64,000 bases of DNA, taken from Reticulitermes speratus. Lineage: Eukaryota > Arthropoda > Insecta > Blattodea > Rhinotermitidae. This document shows, one piece after another, positions 1 through 11,565 of this stretch. The position numbers were made by a program, and so were the translations under genes. The first letter of the stretch is position 1. Each line of letters begins with the position of its first letter. The stretch covers positions 48,571,630 through 48,635,629 of the forward strand of contig JAJKFL010000003.1 of the NCBI GenBank assembly GCA_021186555.1, in the 5' to 3' direction. The notes under the pieces were generated by a model. The model was given only the letters and a program-made list of their open reading frames with translations, made no database searches and had not been told where the DNA came from.

Positions 1-699
1 CCCAATGTTCGACATTTTACATTCTGAAGCGTAAAACAAAAACAATAACAGGCAAATCAGAACATCTGCTTGAGGCGATTTGAAATGGAGACAAAAGCCG
101 TCGACTGCTCGGGATATTCACCTATTTCGAACCATAGTAAGCGTGCGTGACTGATCTTTCGAAACATGCGGCGGAACGAATCGAAACCGATCGCCCGTCA
201 CGACTTCTGTCCTCAGGGACAAGTGTCGGTGTTGGTTTGAGTTTGAGAAACCGGCTTCACTTAGCGACAAATGTCCCTGCAGGCTTGAGGGCAGCGAGGT
301 AACTACAGCTGCAACTTCAACAGGGTTTCCAAGTCAACCGTCACATAGCAAACTGCTGCTAGGACGTGGGAAGCAGATCGCAGGTCCAACTGTTAACTCG
401 AAGAATTTTTAGACTTACATGACGCAAGAATGTGTACACGGTAGAGTCGCATTTTACGCGGAATATTTTACGCGCATTAGTGTATACGCGGTTTGAGAAT
501 GAAAAATCAAATAATGCGGGAAAATTAACCGGGCACTCGATGCGGATTTATGCCCATATCAATAAATGTGCAATCAGCAGAACGTAAAAGCAGTTACCGA
601 TAATCAAGTTCTTCAAAAGAATGCGAGAACAGCCTGCAGCGCCGACTTCTCAAGATAATGAGTCGCCTGACCCTGCGTTTTTTTATTATTATTAAATTC
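1..699. other. Unassigned AT-rich sequence
   Basis: I find no recognisable gene or repeat terminus here. No open frame of useful length and no tRNA-like box is evident. It probably belongs to an intron or intergenic spacer. Confidence 0.4.
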
Positions 700-1121
700 T
701 ATTTGATCTTCTGTATACTGTACAGTGCTGTATTTGTTGTATTACTGTTTTCATATTATTTTACCCATAAAAATACTTCAAATTAGGAGAACAGGAGGGT
801 CTAAGTGGGATATCCTATTTGATCTATTCTGTGTATCGTACAGTGCTGTTGTTTGTTGTATTACTACTTTCATTCTACAGTCGAACTCGGTTATAACGTC
901 ATGGGAGGGACTGAATATTTTGTGTCGTTATAAACGAGTCTTGTTATAACCGAGTACTATAATGTTATGGTTAACAGTGAGGAATTAATTGGTACCACAG
1001 AATATCTGTCGCTATAGACGAGATGTCGCATAAACCGATGTCCTTATAACCGGGTTCGACTGTATTTTACCTATACAAATACTTCAAATTAGGGGAATAT
1101 GAGGTTCTAAGTGGGATATTC
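700..1121. repeat. 116-bp tandem duplication, second copy split by a transposon
   Basis: The block beginning TATTTGATCT at 700 is repeated at 816, a period of 116 bp. Both copies run through AATACTTCAAATTAGG and end in CTAAGTGGGATAT. The second copy is interrupted after its CATTCTA by a 185-bp TIR element and resumes at TATTTTACC. The first copy therefore preserves the unoccupied site, CATATTATTTTACC. Confidence 0.85.
878..1062. mobile_element. Tc1/mariner-like MITE with TA duplication
   Basis: The element starts CAGTCGAACTCGGTTATAAC and ends in the imperfect inverse, TTATAACCGGGTTCGACTG. TA flanks both sides (876-877 and 1063-1064), the target duplication typical of the Tc1/mariner/pogo superfamily. 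It is 185 bp with no coding capacity, so it must have been moved by a transposase encoded elsewhere. A diverged copy lies at 18631-18815. Internal repeats of GTTATAAACG-like blocks extend the inverted repeats. Assignment to Tc1/mariner rests on TIR and TA only. Confidence 0.8.
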
Positions 1122-1824
1122 TGATTGTACGCGATTCTGGGTATAAGAGTTATGTCTCAGAAGCCTAACAACCGCGTAAAACGCGACTGTTGTACTTCTG
1201 TGAAATTCTCTATGCAGTGTGCAAGTCTGGCAAATGGGGGCAAAATACTTTGCACAGAGAGTAGGCAGTCTGAACTCCGGATCTACGGGCGAATTCAATA
1301 AGGCACAGGCTTCTGCCACAATTTACTGTGCTGTACTTCGCTTGATGCTCAGGAAATGAGGCACAAATGATGATCCGAACCGCACAGAACTCGTGATACT
1401 GCACGCCCCCCGCGTCAAACTGAGGTGCAATCAGAAGGCGGTTCGGTTGTTTCTGTTACCCCAGACACTCCTCTCGGCACCTGCTGACGAACAAAATCCG
1501 AAACGAAAGAAACGTCCGATTTGTTTTAAACACGCCCGTCTTGTCGCTGGACACAAATTCTTCAAGGCCTATCATTTAACACACGATACGGTGTGGGATG
1601 TGCAAACTTACTATTCGAACTACAGTATTTTCACAGGTACAAGCATTACATCAAGCGACGCTACAAGGTCACCCATTGTGCATCAAACTGACATCACCGG
1701 CCACATTAGCAGGAGACTCGAACAGCAAGACCTGGCTGACTGTAATTAACCGCCTTGCATTCAAAATGCTGAAGAACGTTTTTAAACGATCTATAACCGT
1801 GCATTGAACAGTTAGACGTGGTAA

Positions 1825-2182
1825 CTAAAACCACCAAACGCACACAAGTTTATGAAAATATATTATAAACTTAGTAATACTTCCTACATGTTTCGGCGCC
1901 ACCCATGTGACCATCCTCAGGGAGGTGCGTTACGAATAATAAATACACTGAGATGTTACAAAAGTTTGTGAACCAAAGCACACGTAAAATATTAAATATT
2001 AAAATTATTAAAAATACTAATTTCAATATTTTAATGTGCATTGTCTCACAAACTTTTGTAACATCTCAATGTATACATTCTTCGTAACGCGCCTCCCTGA
2101 GGATGGCCACATGAGTGGCGCCGAAACATGTAGAAGGTTTATAACATATTTTCATAAACTTATGTGCATTTGTTGGTTTTAG
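1825..2182. mobile_element. Fold-back element FB1 with hammerhead-like cores
   Basis: The two arms are near-perfect inverted repeats of about 150 nt, from CTAAAACCAC at the left end to TTGGTTTTAG at the right. They meet in an AT-rich centre around 2000. Each arm carries an outward-facing core: on the minus strand at 1883-1925 and on the plus strand at 2092-2137 (CTGAGGAT, a GGCCAC/GUGGC-type stem, then GAAACATGTAG). The right arm continues to GTGCATTTGTTGGT, a box shared with the other fold-backs. No open frame is present. Confidence 0.85.
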
Positions 2183-3129
2183 TCACCATATCTAAGCTGA
2201 AGAAGGTTAATGAGAAATGGCAGTCTCGATGCAACGCTGGCGTGCAGACTCTTACAGCACTAATGACAGAACAGATTCGCATCTTGGTAGATGCAGAAGG
2301 ACATATAGGAGACGATGAAGGACTGGCAAACGTGAGATATGGTGAAAGAGAAAACAAGAAACAGAGGCGAAAATGCTTTCGCTTTCATCTCCAAATAAAT
2401 TCAAAGCAACAAACAACTTATAGGCATGAGTTCGTGGGTTACGTAACAGTCGTGAGAGGAGAAAACAATTGCTGCACGTCAGACTATACAAGAACATAAA
2501 TTTATACCGACTCTCAGTTGCCAGAAAACTGTGTAGACAATCTGCAAGGCTTGACCTAGATTCTGGACGCTCGAGGTGAAATCACTTGGCCTGCTACACA
2601 GCAGTAAACTCCGTACTTACGATGCACGATACACATATACAAGCACAGTTAACAAAGCCATATAACCGTAGCTTACACTACACCGGAAGTAAACATCGAC
2701 TATCCATTTTATATTATCATCACCGTGCATTTTCACTCTATTTCACCCCCCTACCAATACACAGATATAACGCACCTCAACCACGATCCCATAGCGCACT
2801 CCACTAGACGTCCAATAGACACGAACACGCAACACGCCAACAAGCAGTACAAAACAGTGTAATTCAATAGTGACCTCCATATCCAAGTACCACGACTCTA
2901 CGTAACATCAAGTTAATACAGTGCGTAGCTGGTACGATGACGGATGTTAAAAACAAAGTGAATATAGACACAAAACTTTTAACTTTTTAACCTTTCAACT
3001 TTCTACAATTTTATACAGTATCTCAGTTTTTACAATTTTAACATAACCTTTTACTAGAGGTTGCACAGTGTAACAGGGCAAACAGTAGCATAACTGCAAA
3101 CGATAGCACAGAAACTTGTGAATGTGTAA
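2183..3129. other. Unassigned sequence
   Basis: Short open frames occur, the longest 111 codons from 2164, but they overlap each other on both strands. None resembles a known domain, and no splice-site-bounded exon was seen. Confidence 0.3.
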
Positions 3130-3260
3130 AAAGGTGTAGCTTGATAATAAGTCCCCCTGATGATGATCCGACAAGGATCGAAACATATGTAGGGGTAGTG
3201 TCAATAAAATAAATAGTGACATTCAATGTGCATTAGTAGGATATTTTTTAAAAAAAATCG
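3130..3260 (+). mobile_element. Solitary fold-back arm with intact hammerhead-like core
   Basis: Only one arm is present. The core at 3153-3195 reads CCCC, CTGATGA, T, then stem GATCC (3165-3169) with GGATC (3175-3179), then GAAAC ATATGTA and GGGG. CCCC (3153-3156) and GGGG (3192-3195) would close stem I. Downstream is the family box ATGTGCATTAGT. No matching inverted arm was found upstream, so this is a truncated or deleted copy. Confidence 0.7.
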
Positions 3261-3624
3261 ACTCTCCACTTCACCTACGTACTTTCTAAAAACGAGACCC
3301 ACTGCGCATTAATTATGCAATGTGCTGTTACGTTGGTATTCAGCAGTGCAAGAGCTCAGGTGGCATTTACCTCGCTCACATGGCAATCCATGTGGGATTT
3401 GTGGTGGGCCACGTGGCAGTTCTCTCAGTACTTCGGTTTTCCCTTCCACCAAAGCTCCGTATTCTTGTCACGCGGGGGCCCGTCACAGACCGCAGTCTCA
3501 CCCCACCACCAGGCAATAAAACCCGCTTGGCACCCACTAATGTTCACACGGACCATCTGTACTTCCCACAGCATAAAACGAGTTCCTCTTCTGGCAGAAG
3601 CAGACCAAGAAGACGAACTGAGGA

Positions 3625-3770
3625 ACACAGGTACAGCTCCACGCACTCTTAAACTCGGAACTTGGCTGTGGTGAGTGGGGTAAGCTTCCGATCCGGCCGC
3701 TTTATCTCCGAGGTATGAACCCTCATACCCCGGTACCTCTTGAACAGGAGGGTGGGTTCTCTGTAGAGTA
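3625..3770 (-). repeat. SINE-B fragment
   Basis: This is the 3' part of the window's commonest SINE (SINE-B): the CAGCTCCAC..TTAA block, the CGGCCGCTTTA block and the GAACAGGAGG block, in minus orientation. The tRNA-like head is missing. Confidence 0.6.
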
Positions 3771-4229
3771 GTTCTGGGATTTTAGGTTCTCACGGTAATA
3801 AATATTAAGAAAAGTCTTCTGAAATGTGATGCCGTGTAGTTTGGTAGGTTACAATGTATCGGAAAACATTGCCTCCATCTGCAAGACCGAACCCAGAACA
3901 CACTCGGGTGTCAGAGTTACGAATGCGTGAAACTATATCTCCATTTCCCCATACATCCTTATGGCATGCCGCTTCTTCAACTCTTTACGGCCTAGTGATA
4001 AACGTATGTACCTCCAGGTTTACCAGTTTGCGTGTTGTCCACACACTGTACTTTCGCTCCGTATGATTGACTTATTACAAACAACCATTGTTTCCCTGAC
4101 ATTCACATATCGGTCTTTCACACTAAAACAATGTGTTCTCTGTGAGGTAGGAACTGAATATTTACATGCAATGTAGATTCGTATCAATCTCAAAGGGCTA
4201 AGCACTGTGACCACCCTTCGTTAGAGATG

Positions 4230-4455
4230 TTCGCTCCTCTGGGATGTTACGCAGCGTAGATCGGTAGTTACCGACGTTTCGGGACAACCTATAGGTTCCA
4301 TCTTAAAGGGTCATGCAGTCTTCTTGGACTGTTCGAACCTTGAAGATGCGGCCGCTAGGTTCTCCCGAAACGTCGGTAACTACCGACCTACGCTGCGTAA
4401 GATCCCAGAAGAGCGAAGATCTCATTTACACCGCGGCGGAAGCCTGATATCTTCG
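4230..4455. mobile_element. Type-B palindromic repeat
   Basis: CTCTGGGATGTTACGCAGCG at the left is repeated inverted as CGCTGCGTAAGATCCCAGAA at the right, with GACGTTTCGGGA / CCCGAAACGTC inside. Each arm holds a core of the form (C/U)UGAAGAU, stem, GAAACGUC: minus strand about 4270-4313, plus strand about 4338-4375. A tail, TTACACCGCGGCGGAAGCCTG, follows the palindrome. The same tail is seen at about 39925, 45550 and 57890, which defines a repeat family. Confidence 0.75.
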
Positions 4456-4582
4456 TTGCCGACAAATTTCAGTGTTGACTCCCATACAATCAACAAGACA
4501 TCGAAATCCATTCGGCTGTTTCGGAGACGAAACACGTTCCGCATACACACAAGCTTCAGAGTATACGTTCATTTCATGAACA

Positions 4583-4595
4583 CCCCCCCCCCCCC
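4583..4595. repeat. Poly-C tract (13 nt) followed by A-rich run
   Basis: A homopolymer C run is followed by TCT and a run of A. It is one of eleven C or G runs of 12 nt or more in the window. Confidence 0.9.
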
Positions 4596-5157
4596 TCTAA
4601 AAAAAAAAGGGCGTGAAATTGGAATACGGCAAGTCTCGTACCCATTACGTCGCCTCTCAGTATTTGGCGAATTCCGGCATATGCTCTCTTTGTGCGCGTC
4701 ACATTGTTGCGTTACCTTCCTGCGTCTTTCAAGCTCCAGCATTCCCTCCTCTCACAAATTTCTGTAACAGTACACTCGACAAAAACCTACACAATACCAG
4801 GAAGTCAGTCTACCATCTGCCGAATTTACACTGACACCTGTACAGCATGCAACTGGCTGTCTTGTCTTTATACACAACCAAGGGGATCACTGCAAACGGC
4901 TCAAAGTAAAAACACATACCTACATAGGCCCACCGCTAATGGAACTGCGGAAGTCTTACTATACTGAAGCCACAGAAAGATGTCCCATGGCAGGTGGGGA
5001 TACATCGCTCACGACTCCCCACTCTCTCCCTACTGCTGTATTCCCCTCCTGCCTTCTCAGGCCTACATCAACTAGCCCCATCATCATCCGGCGACTATAT
5101 CGTAACTCTAAAAGCAACAGTTACAAAGCACTATTACAACATCAATATTTAATTTTA

Positions 5158-5397
5158 GATGTGTCTCAGAACAATGTGCTGAGGAAAATATATGGACCTA
5201 AGGAGGATGAAGGACAGAAAACAGGACAGCAACAATCGGCAGCTTCATAATTTGTGTTCAAGTGATCGAATTCAGACCGCTGAAATGGGCGGAACTTGTC
5301 GCATGCGAGCAATCGCAAGTTCATAAAACACTACTCGAAACCCCTGAATGGATTAAACAAAGGGCACAGGCCTATATGGAAGAATAATGCTGAAGTG
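5158..5397 (+). pseudogene. RTE-like LINE fragment (post-RT region)
   Basis: Translation gives NVLRKIYGPKEDEG followed, after shifts, by a LHNL..SSDRIQT-like stretch and a WAG-like stretch. This matches the region after the reverse transcriptase of RTE-type elements known from many insects (VLRKIYGPKRDE, then LHNLYSS..I.R.IKSRR.RWAGH). Stops and frameshifts show it is dead. It is a 5'- and 3'-incomplete relic of the same family as the fragments at 8136, 40420 and 43015. Confidence 0.65.
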
Positions 5398-5445
5398 ATT
5401 TGTAACGACAGGCGTGGGAGGGTTTGATTGGATTAAACTCACTCA

Positions 5446-5703
5446 CGGCCGCGCGGTCTAAGGCGTGGGTCTACGGCCGCCGCTCACTTACTGGGATAAT
5501 GGGTTCGAATCCCACCTCGGGCATGGATGTCTGTCTCTTGTGAGTGTTGTGTGTTGTCAGGTAGACGTCTCTGCGACGAGCTGGTCCCTCGTCCAGAGGA
5601 GTCGTACCAAGTGCGGTGTGTCTAAAAAGAGTGTGATCGTGAAGCCTCGAAAAATGAGGCGGCCTAGGCTCCCAAGGGGCTGTCGAGCCATTGAAAAAAA
5701 AAC
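5446..5703 (+). repeat. SINE-A, tRNA-headed
   Basis: The head GGCCGCGCGGTCTAAGGCGT resembles a pol III A box, and GGGTTCGAATCCCA is a consensus B box. The conserved body (GGATGTCTGTCTCTTG, GTTGTCAGGTAGA, CTCGTCCAGAGGAGTC, GTGGTGTGTCT) follows, with a terminal A run. Left flank AAACTCA recurs right after the A run, a possible short target duplication. Other copies are at 21875, 33168, 44252 and 60211. Confidence 0.85.
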
Positions 5704-6284
5704 TCAGACCACGACACAAACACGGCAACGAACCTGCGGGTTACAAACAAGTAGAAATTCATTTAACTGTTAAACAACCAGATTTTCAAAACACATCCTA
5801 CGTCACGGAATTCTGACCAACAGCCTCGCGACGCAGATGACTCACCAATGGCAAGAAAGTGGGAACAACAGCAAAAGAAACTTCGGTATTTAGCACAACG
5901 AAAAATTACGTCAAGATGCAGTCAAGATCTGAAGGTACCCAAATTAAATCATGGCGAGGCGTTTATCACGACTGGGAGCGATACAATATTTCCGTTTTTC
6001 AATTCTAGCCCGACAGTCTGAAAGACCAGACGACCGGCTCCATCCCTCAACATCCACATTCTCCCGCGTCTCATTCTACGGCACGCAGCCTAAATGAAGA
6101 AGCAGAAGGGTTCAGGATACTGCAACAGCCCACCGCCATTTACGCTGTCTTCTGCCTACTAATGAAAGGCGACTTCTACCAGGCTAAAATTCTCTCTCAA
6201 CTGGAATTCGACATACTGATTAAACTGTGATGATCAACAATTAAAAAGTAGTGAAACAAAATGAGGTTCACAAGAAAAAACGTC

Positions 6285-6440
6285 GTGGAGGAGGGATTTG
6301 AACTACTGTTTTGTATTCGAAAGTCCTAGGTTCAAATTTTGGTGGGGAGACCAACTAAGCGTTACCGGGGTTTTCTTGGTCTTCGTCTGTCCTTCCAGAC
6401 ACCCCACGACAGCCACCGCCCTTCAAATTCATTATTCACA
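6285..6440 (+). repeat. SINE-like segment with B-box
   Basis: GTCCTAGGTTCAAATTTTGG resembles a B box and is followed by a GTTACCGGGGTTTTC stretch. It looks like a tRNA-derived repeat, but only one copy is in the window, so family and boundaries are uncertain. Confidence 0.35.
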
Positions 6441-7063
6441 CATCATCCTATAATTCGAAGCTACATAATCTTAGCAACCGAAAGCGTAGTTTAATAAACC
6501 ATAGCATAAATAAAAAAATACGAGAATGAGGTGGTGGTGGTTTCATAACTGTGCACTACGCCGGAAGTGGGCGACTGGTTTGCATCATCCAACACACTCA
6601 ATTGGTGGTACAAAATATGGGAACCCCTGTTCTACTAAATACAGATATTACACGTTTCCTGTTGGGTCCTGTGTATCTAGTGAACAAAACTGAAATCAAC
6701 CCTCAGCTCTGTATTATGGATGTCCAATAACAATGATTGATTACTCTCCTAGCAAGCTTCGGAGAACTGCGAACGGTCCCCCTTTACAGCCGTAATAAGA
6801 CTAATGCAGTACAGTCGCCCACGATTGTACTGAGACACTTTTAATTGTTTATTAAACCAGAACAACGCTGAGAGATTTGAGGTTGTCACAGCGGCGTTAC
6901 TTCGTAGACTACCTGACCCTGATGATGATGGAGGCATTACGATTCTCTGAAACATTGGCAACCACTTACCAGTCGACAGGCGTAATGTCCCTGAGGACCT
7001 GAACCCTAAGAATAATGCACCGTAACCTTGTCCGTCTCAGGGCCTTCTCTTTATTTTTTCCCA

Positions 7064-7086
7064 CACACACACACACACACACACAC
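7064..7086. repeat. (CA)n microsatellite
   Basis: Eleven to twelve CA units in a row. Confidence 0.9.
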
Positions 7087-7135
7087 ATTATCCAAAAACA
7101 AACATTTCACATTTTTAATAACATAGAAGAGCCAT

Positions 7136-7270
7136 AACTTGAAGATTCAAGTATTCTGGGATATGACACCGTGTCTAATGGTAAATACCACCAACAAGGC
7201 TTCATACCCCAAGACACTTGAACCGTTTCAACACCGCTCTGAGAACCTCGTCTCGAATTACAACATGCGA
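7136..7270 (+). repeat. Interspersed repeat with TTCTGGGATATGAC motif
   Basis: The block GTATTCTGGGATATGACACC resembles segments at 3813-3860, 19658-19700 and 48296-48340, all of form TCTGGGATRTRAYGC. In translation it gives FWDMTPC, which recurs in insect repeats. It is treated as a dispersed repeat rather than a gene. Confidence 0.45.
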
Positions 7271-8135
7271 ATTCATTTTAACGCAACTGAATGCCCAGTT
7301 CTACTTGAATACTGCAAAGTATGGGGGATACAAAACAGACAAACGTATGATGTCATAATATGAAGATATTTAGACAAAGTTAGGTATAAGTGGTTTAATA
7401 AGACACAAGACTTAGTAAACATTATGTATTCTGGCGGAAAGGCTACTACCGTGCCAGCCCGAGGTTAATAGAGGGGTAGTCCCAAGAAAAGAAGAGCAGT
7501 CCAAAATTCTTCCCGCCCGCCCGCCCGCCGTCATGCACACCCAAAAAGGTGCATGTCACAGATTAAAGACAGGGGAACTGGACAGAACATCAACTCATTG
7601 TTTTAAAGTTTACCTTCATCTATTAGTGCAGAACCAAATTCGATGCGCCGTAAGACTTCAAGTACTTACACAGAACGACCACATAATCCAGAGACAATTC
7701 TTATGAAGTCTCTAAAACTTTCTTAAAAACAGACGGCTGAGGAAGCGTTATTTCTACAGCCTGTGCATACAGTGTTTTGAAGCGGGATGTACGTTTAAAC
7801 ACTTCAGACATTTGCCTCCTACGTCAAATATTTTTCCAGCATGAACGCTGCACATGCACAAACATCCGGGTTCAAACTCCGGCTATCCAGTCTGAAGCAG
7901 GGTACGTCATTCACAAAACTCTGGACACAGTATTCTGCAGACAATCTTGAAATCTGAAAACAAACTAATTGCTATGCAAATAACGATCACTGTCAAGGTT
8001 ACTTTCTGCACTACATTGCGCGTGCGACGGCGCACGGAATGAATCAACGCGAAGCGTGGCAAGTCACTGCCTATTAACCCCAGTTCGCGACTTAATTATG
8101 CCAGTTCCAAAAGTACGTTTGCATTGTATCAAGGT

Positions 8136-8525
8136 GCCACAATGTGCAGCTTTCTGACTTGCACTCCTCAACAAAAGTTATCCGGGGATCAAAGCAAGAC
8201 GGGCGAGGTGGGCGGGGCATGTGGAACGTATGGGAGACGGAAAGGTGCATAGTGGGTTTTGGAGGGGGAAACCTGAAGGGAAGAGACCACACGGAAAAAC
8301 TAAGCGTAGAAGGGAGGATAATATAAAAATATATCTTAAATAAATCGGTTTGGAAGGCGTGGACTTCACTGATCTGGTTCAGGATGCGGACAAGGGGCGG
8401 GCTCTTGTGAACGCGGTAATGAACCTTCGTGTACCATAAAACGCGGAGAACTCCTTGACTAGTTGACGAACCAGTGGCTTTTCAAGAAGTACTCTGTTCC
8501 ATGGAATTAGGTATATCAGGGCACC
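8136..8525 (+). pseudogene. RTE-like LINE 3' end
   Basis: Joined across shifts, the translation reads HNVQLSDLHSS, RRARWAGHVERMG, GNLKGRDHTEK, then ALVNAVMNLRVP and a short 3' tail ending TCTGTTCCATGGAATTAG. These are the usual C-terminal landmarks of an RTE-type non-LTR element. The copy is 5'-truncated and carries several frameshifts. A second copy lies in opposite orientation only 350 bp downstream. Confidence 0.8.
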
Positions 8526-8871
8526 TGCAAATCTTATCGTAAGGCTTAATGTTTTCAAGACAAGACCCACTGTAATTGTACGAGGTAGCTTATGTCCATT
8601 TCTCCTGGGGGAAGGGGAGGAAATTTCACTTAACTATATGAGTGCTTCAGGTCGGTATAGCGTTAACGTTCTAGATTCGTATTCGGGAGGTGCCCTGCTC
8701 CAATCTCGGCCGTGCACGCCGCTATCCTGAAGTCCGTTCGTCAAAGCAAATAGTGACGCAGTACACGGAGTGGCCACGATCACGTCTGTCCAGTTCCTTT
8801 ACAATGCTTTATGTACTACTAGCCAATCAGTTAACAAGCCCCACTTAGTGGACAGCGACGTTGCACTCTGA

Positions 8872-9145
8872 CCGCCTTGACTATATCCCGCGTCCTCCTT
8901 CAGACGCTAAGAGTTCCTCAGCTAATCAAATCCCCGCATTTTGTGGAACCCAAAGGTTCAATACCGCATTCACAAGCGTCCGCCATTTGTCCCTGTCCTC
9001 AGCCAGATAAATCCAATCCATGCCATCCCATCAAATTTAACACCAATTTTATTATTATCCTCCCTTCTACACGTACTCTTCAAAGTGGTCTCCTTCCTTC
9101 GGGTTTCCCCACCAAAACCATGTATGTACTTCTCACCACCACCAT
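8872..9145 (-). pseudogene. RTE-like LINE 3' end, inverted relative to neighbour
   Basis: Minus-strand translation gives [20 protein letters not shown] then LWVPQNAG, matching the same C-terminus as the copy at 8136. The upstream part [14 protein letters not shown] corresponds to the VGKPEGKRP region. This fixes the real identity of a region where a 138-codon plus-strand frame is only a shadow. Confidence 0.75.
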
Positions 9146-9245
9146 CATCATTATCATCTCCTTCTTTCTCATCATTACCTTCTTCTTCCTTCTCTTGTTC
9201 TATGGCGCTTCAGCCCGTGTTCAGGCCATGGCCTCCCAAATGCTG
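9125..9245. repeat. Pyrimidine-rich stretch plus dispersed repeat
   Basis: CT/CAT-rich simple sequence is followed by TCTATGGCGCTTCAGCCCGT. A similar arrangement (CTTCTTCT then TACGGCGCAACAGCCC) occurs at 32790-32890, so the two are copies of one interspersed repeat. Confidence 0.5.
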
Positions 9246-9842
9246 GCGTTTCGAGAAAACTGAGTTTTTACGAGGCATGTCACCCCACGCCCAACCCGCA
9301 GCCCAGAAGGCCAAGGTGTCTTTGCCCGGCACCTCGCTCAATATCTGTCCGGCATAACATTCGGGTTCACAGATGCACGCAAGCTCCTTCAACCATAAGG
9401 TGGAGACATCAAGGGAACATCCTAAATAAACTACACTCTGACTAATAAACCGTAGTTCAGAAACACAGTTCCATGTTGTGCTTCATTACCTGATTTATGC
9501 TTTCTGTAACGCAGCTGTCAGCATCTAATCAGTGACAGAACGACTGGCGAAGAATGAATTGAAAAGAAGGTTGAAGCTATGGTGTCGTACTTTGAGATAT
9601 TATCCCGGCATTTGCAAGCACCTACAAAAACTTCTCGCGAAACCAGTCTCTGGAGCGGTATTTGAACCTGTGACCTCTCGAATATGAAGCAGAAACGCAA
9701 ACCTCGCAGTCACGACGTTTCGTGTCCTGTGCTTCATAACGCACCATCAAAATAAAAAAATCTTTACTTGTAAAATTTTAATTACGTCTGGCACTACCTG
9801 ACTTCTGGACTCTCTCCATTGTCTACTGTTCCAAATAGAACA

Positions 9843-9900
9843 GAAAGTAACGTTTCGGCAACAGGATCAGTTTCCGTCCTCAGGTAAACAAGATAAGGAG
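9843..9900 (-). repeat. Solitary type-B-like core
   Basis: Minus strand: ACCTGAGGAC, GGAAAC..., GCC, GAAACGTT. This follows the CTGANGA-Y-stem-GAAACGT pattern of the palindromic elements, but the second arm is not evident. Confidence 0.4.
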
Positions 9901-10513
9901 GCACCTACTCCGTTGGGATACTTAGCATGAGCAGTTTTCAATTGCTTCATTACGTTATTTAAATCGCTGCTTCCTGACGCCATACAAGGACATGATGAAA
10001 CTAAGGCAAAAGCTAAGATCGCTGTGAGAAAAGCCCATTACAAATACGACTTGAACTATGTGTCTAAATCCCATGGTAAAGCAGTTCGCATGACATGTGC
10101 CTGCTCTGACTTCTATCCAACTTCAATGAAATGAGACGGAAATTCATTTAAATTATCTCAGCGCCATTCCCTCTTTTGCATTTGTCAGATGTCCGCAGGC
10201 AGTTGTATCTTCACGGACATGTAAGGAAAGCTGCTGTGACAACCACTTGTCAACCAATCACCGTAACTTCTCGTGTAGCTTATCGACGCAAGACGGCCGT
10301 TACTACGTATGCAACCTGTCATGACTTCAAATAACCATTCACTGGGCTATGTACTCCTTAGCATTTTGATCTCAAATTCTTCCATGCCAACGAACCACCA
10401 AATTTCACTCACCTACAAGAGGGAAAATCACAGGCTGGTATACAGGACGGTTCTGGGGTCTAATAAACGTTTGGTTCTTTGGTATGAACATCCCGTTCTG
10501 ATTACAATACACA

Positions 10514-10842
10514 GAAGGAGAAAAACTGTCAAACGCAACTTACACGTTGACGAAATTATTTGTCAATCCGTACTACATGTTTCGGCCTGTAAAGCCATCA
10601 TCACGTAATCGTTCTTCATAAGAATATTAAAGAAAATCATACGGTTTTCTTTAATCCTTCATACATGATTTTTTCTAATATTAAATAAAATCGTATACAT
10701 GATTTTATACATCATTTTCTTTAATACTTTTGTACAGAATGAGTACCTGATGATGGCTGTACAGGCCGAAACATATAGTACGGTTTGACAAATAAATAAT
10801 TTCGTCAAAGTTTAACTTGTAAATGACGGCGTCTCTCCTTCC
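10514..10842. mobile_element. Fold-back element FB2 with hammerhead-like cores
   Basis: The arms are inverted copies: AAGGAGAAAAACTGTC at left mirrors GACGGCGTCTCTCCTT at right, and GACGAAATTATTTGTC mirrors GACAAATAAATAATTTCGTC. The plus-strand core at 10743-10781 reads GTAC, CTGATGA, T, GGCT/GGCC stem, GAAAC ATATA, GTAC; GTAC at both ends would close stem I. The minus-strand core at 10571-10607 has lost the first C of CTGATGA. The centre is AT-rich and palindromic. Confidence 0.8.
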
Positions 10843-11279
10843 TTATATGTAACTTCTAGTGCATTAAGTGAGTCGGAGTTTTCAAAAAAGGGCCCTTTAA
10901 CATGCGTCAAATTCGAAATGCTAATGGTTCATGAAACTTTGAAAGACGAAGAGGTACCAGAAACAAGGGCTATCAATAAAAAAATTGCACGTTGAATGCA
11001 ATGTATAATTAAACTGTTATTTCAGAATGAAAAATGTTACAAAACTACCGAAGGTGCCCGCCTGTGATGTAGATGCACGTTGGACACAGCGTTACCAACC
11101 GCTTCAGGATGACATTCAATTCTGCGTGAATCTCATTATGGACATCCACCGCCACCACATCGGTAAGCTGCTGGTATTTCTTACAACACGCTGGATTCGT
11201 CCATTTCCGACAGCAAAACCCCCGCTCAAGTAAAAGTAAAGGTAACGGTAAAGTTGAACTTGGTGAAAAAAAAAAAAGT

Positions 11280-11450
11280 GTTTAAGAATATCCCAGAAGG
11301 AGAAAAGGTCAGTTGGAAAGTCATGAAAGAGCTGGTTGGACGATGGTGAAAATGATCAGAAGAAAATGGGTGTTAGTGGGCGGAGAAGAATAGCTAGGGA
11401 TAGAGACGCCTGGAAATTGATCCTGAAGGAGGCCGTGGACCGTAGAGGCA
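11280..11450 (+). pseudogene. Possible LINE remnant
   Basis: The frame GVSGRRRIARDRDAWKLILK resembles the RDRDAWK..-type tail of non-LTR elements. It is short, isolated and without other landmarks. Confidence 0.3.
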
Positions 11451-11565
11451 GTGGACTACGCTATCCCGGCTCCTAGCCCACTATTAACCGTTACGTAATT
11501 ACGTATTAAAAACACAAATTCCACCACCGCCACACTTCGAAATGGGTAGTGTTCATTGAGCTTAC

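Noticed and set aside
6916-6962. CCCTGATGATGATGG...TGAAACATTGG as another core
   Set aside because: The intervening stem pairs only about three bases, and the AUGUA element is missing.
8941-9357. 138-codon plus-strand frame rich in S and P
   Set aside because: It is antisense to a LINE 3' end and then runs through a TTC/CAT-rich simple repeat.
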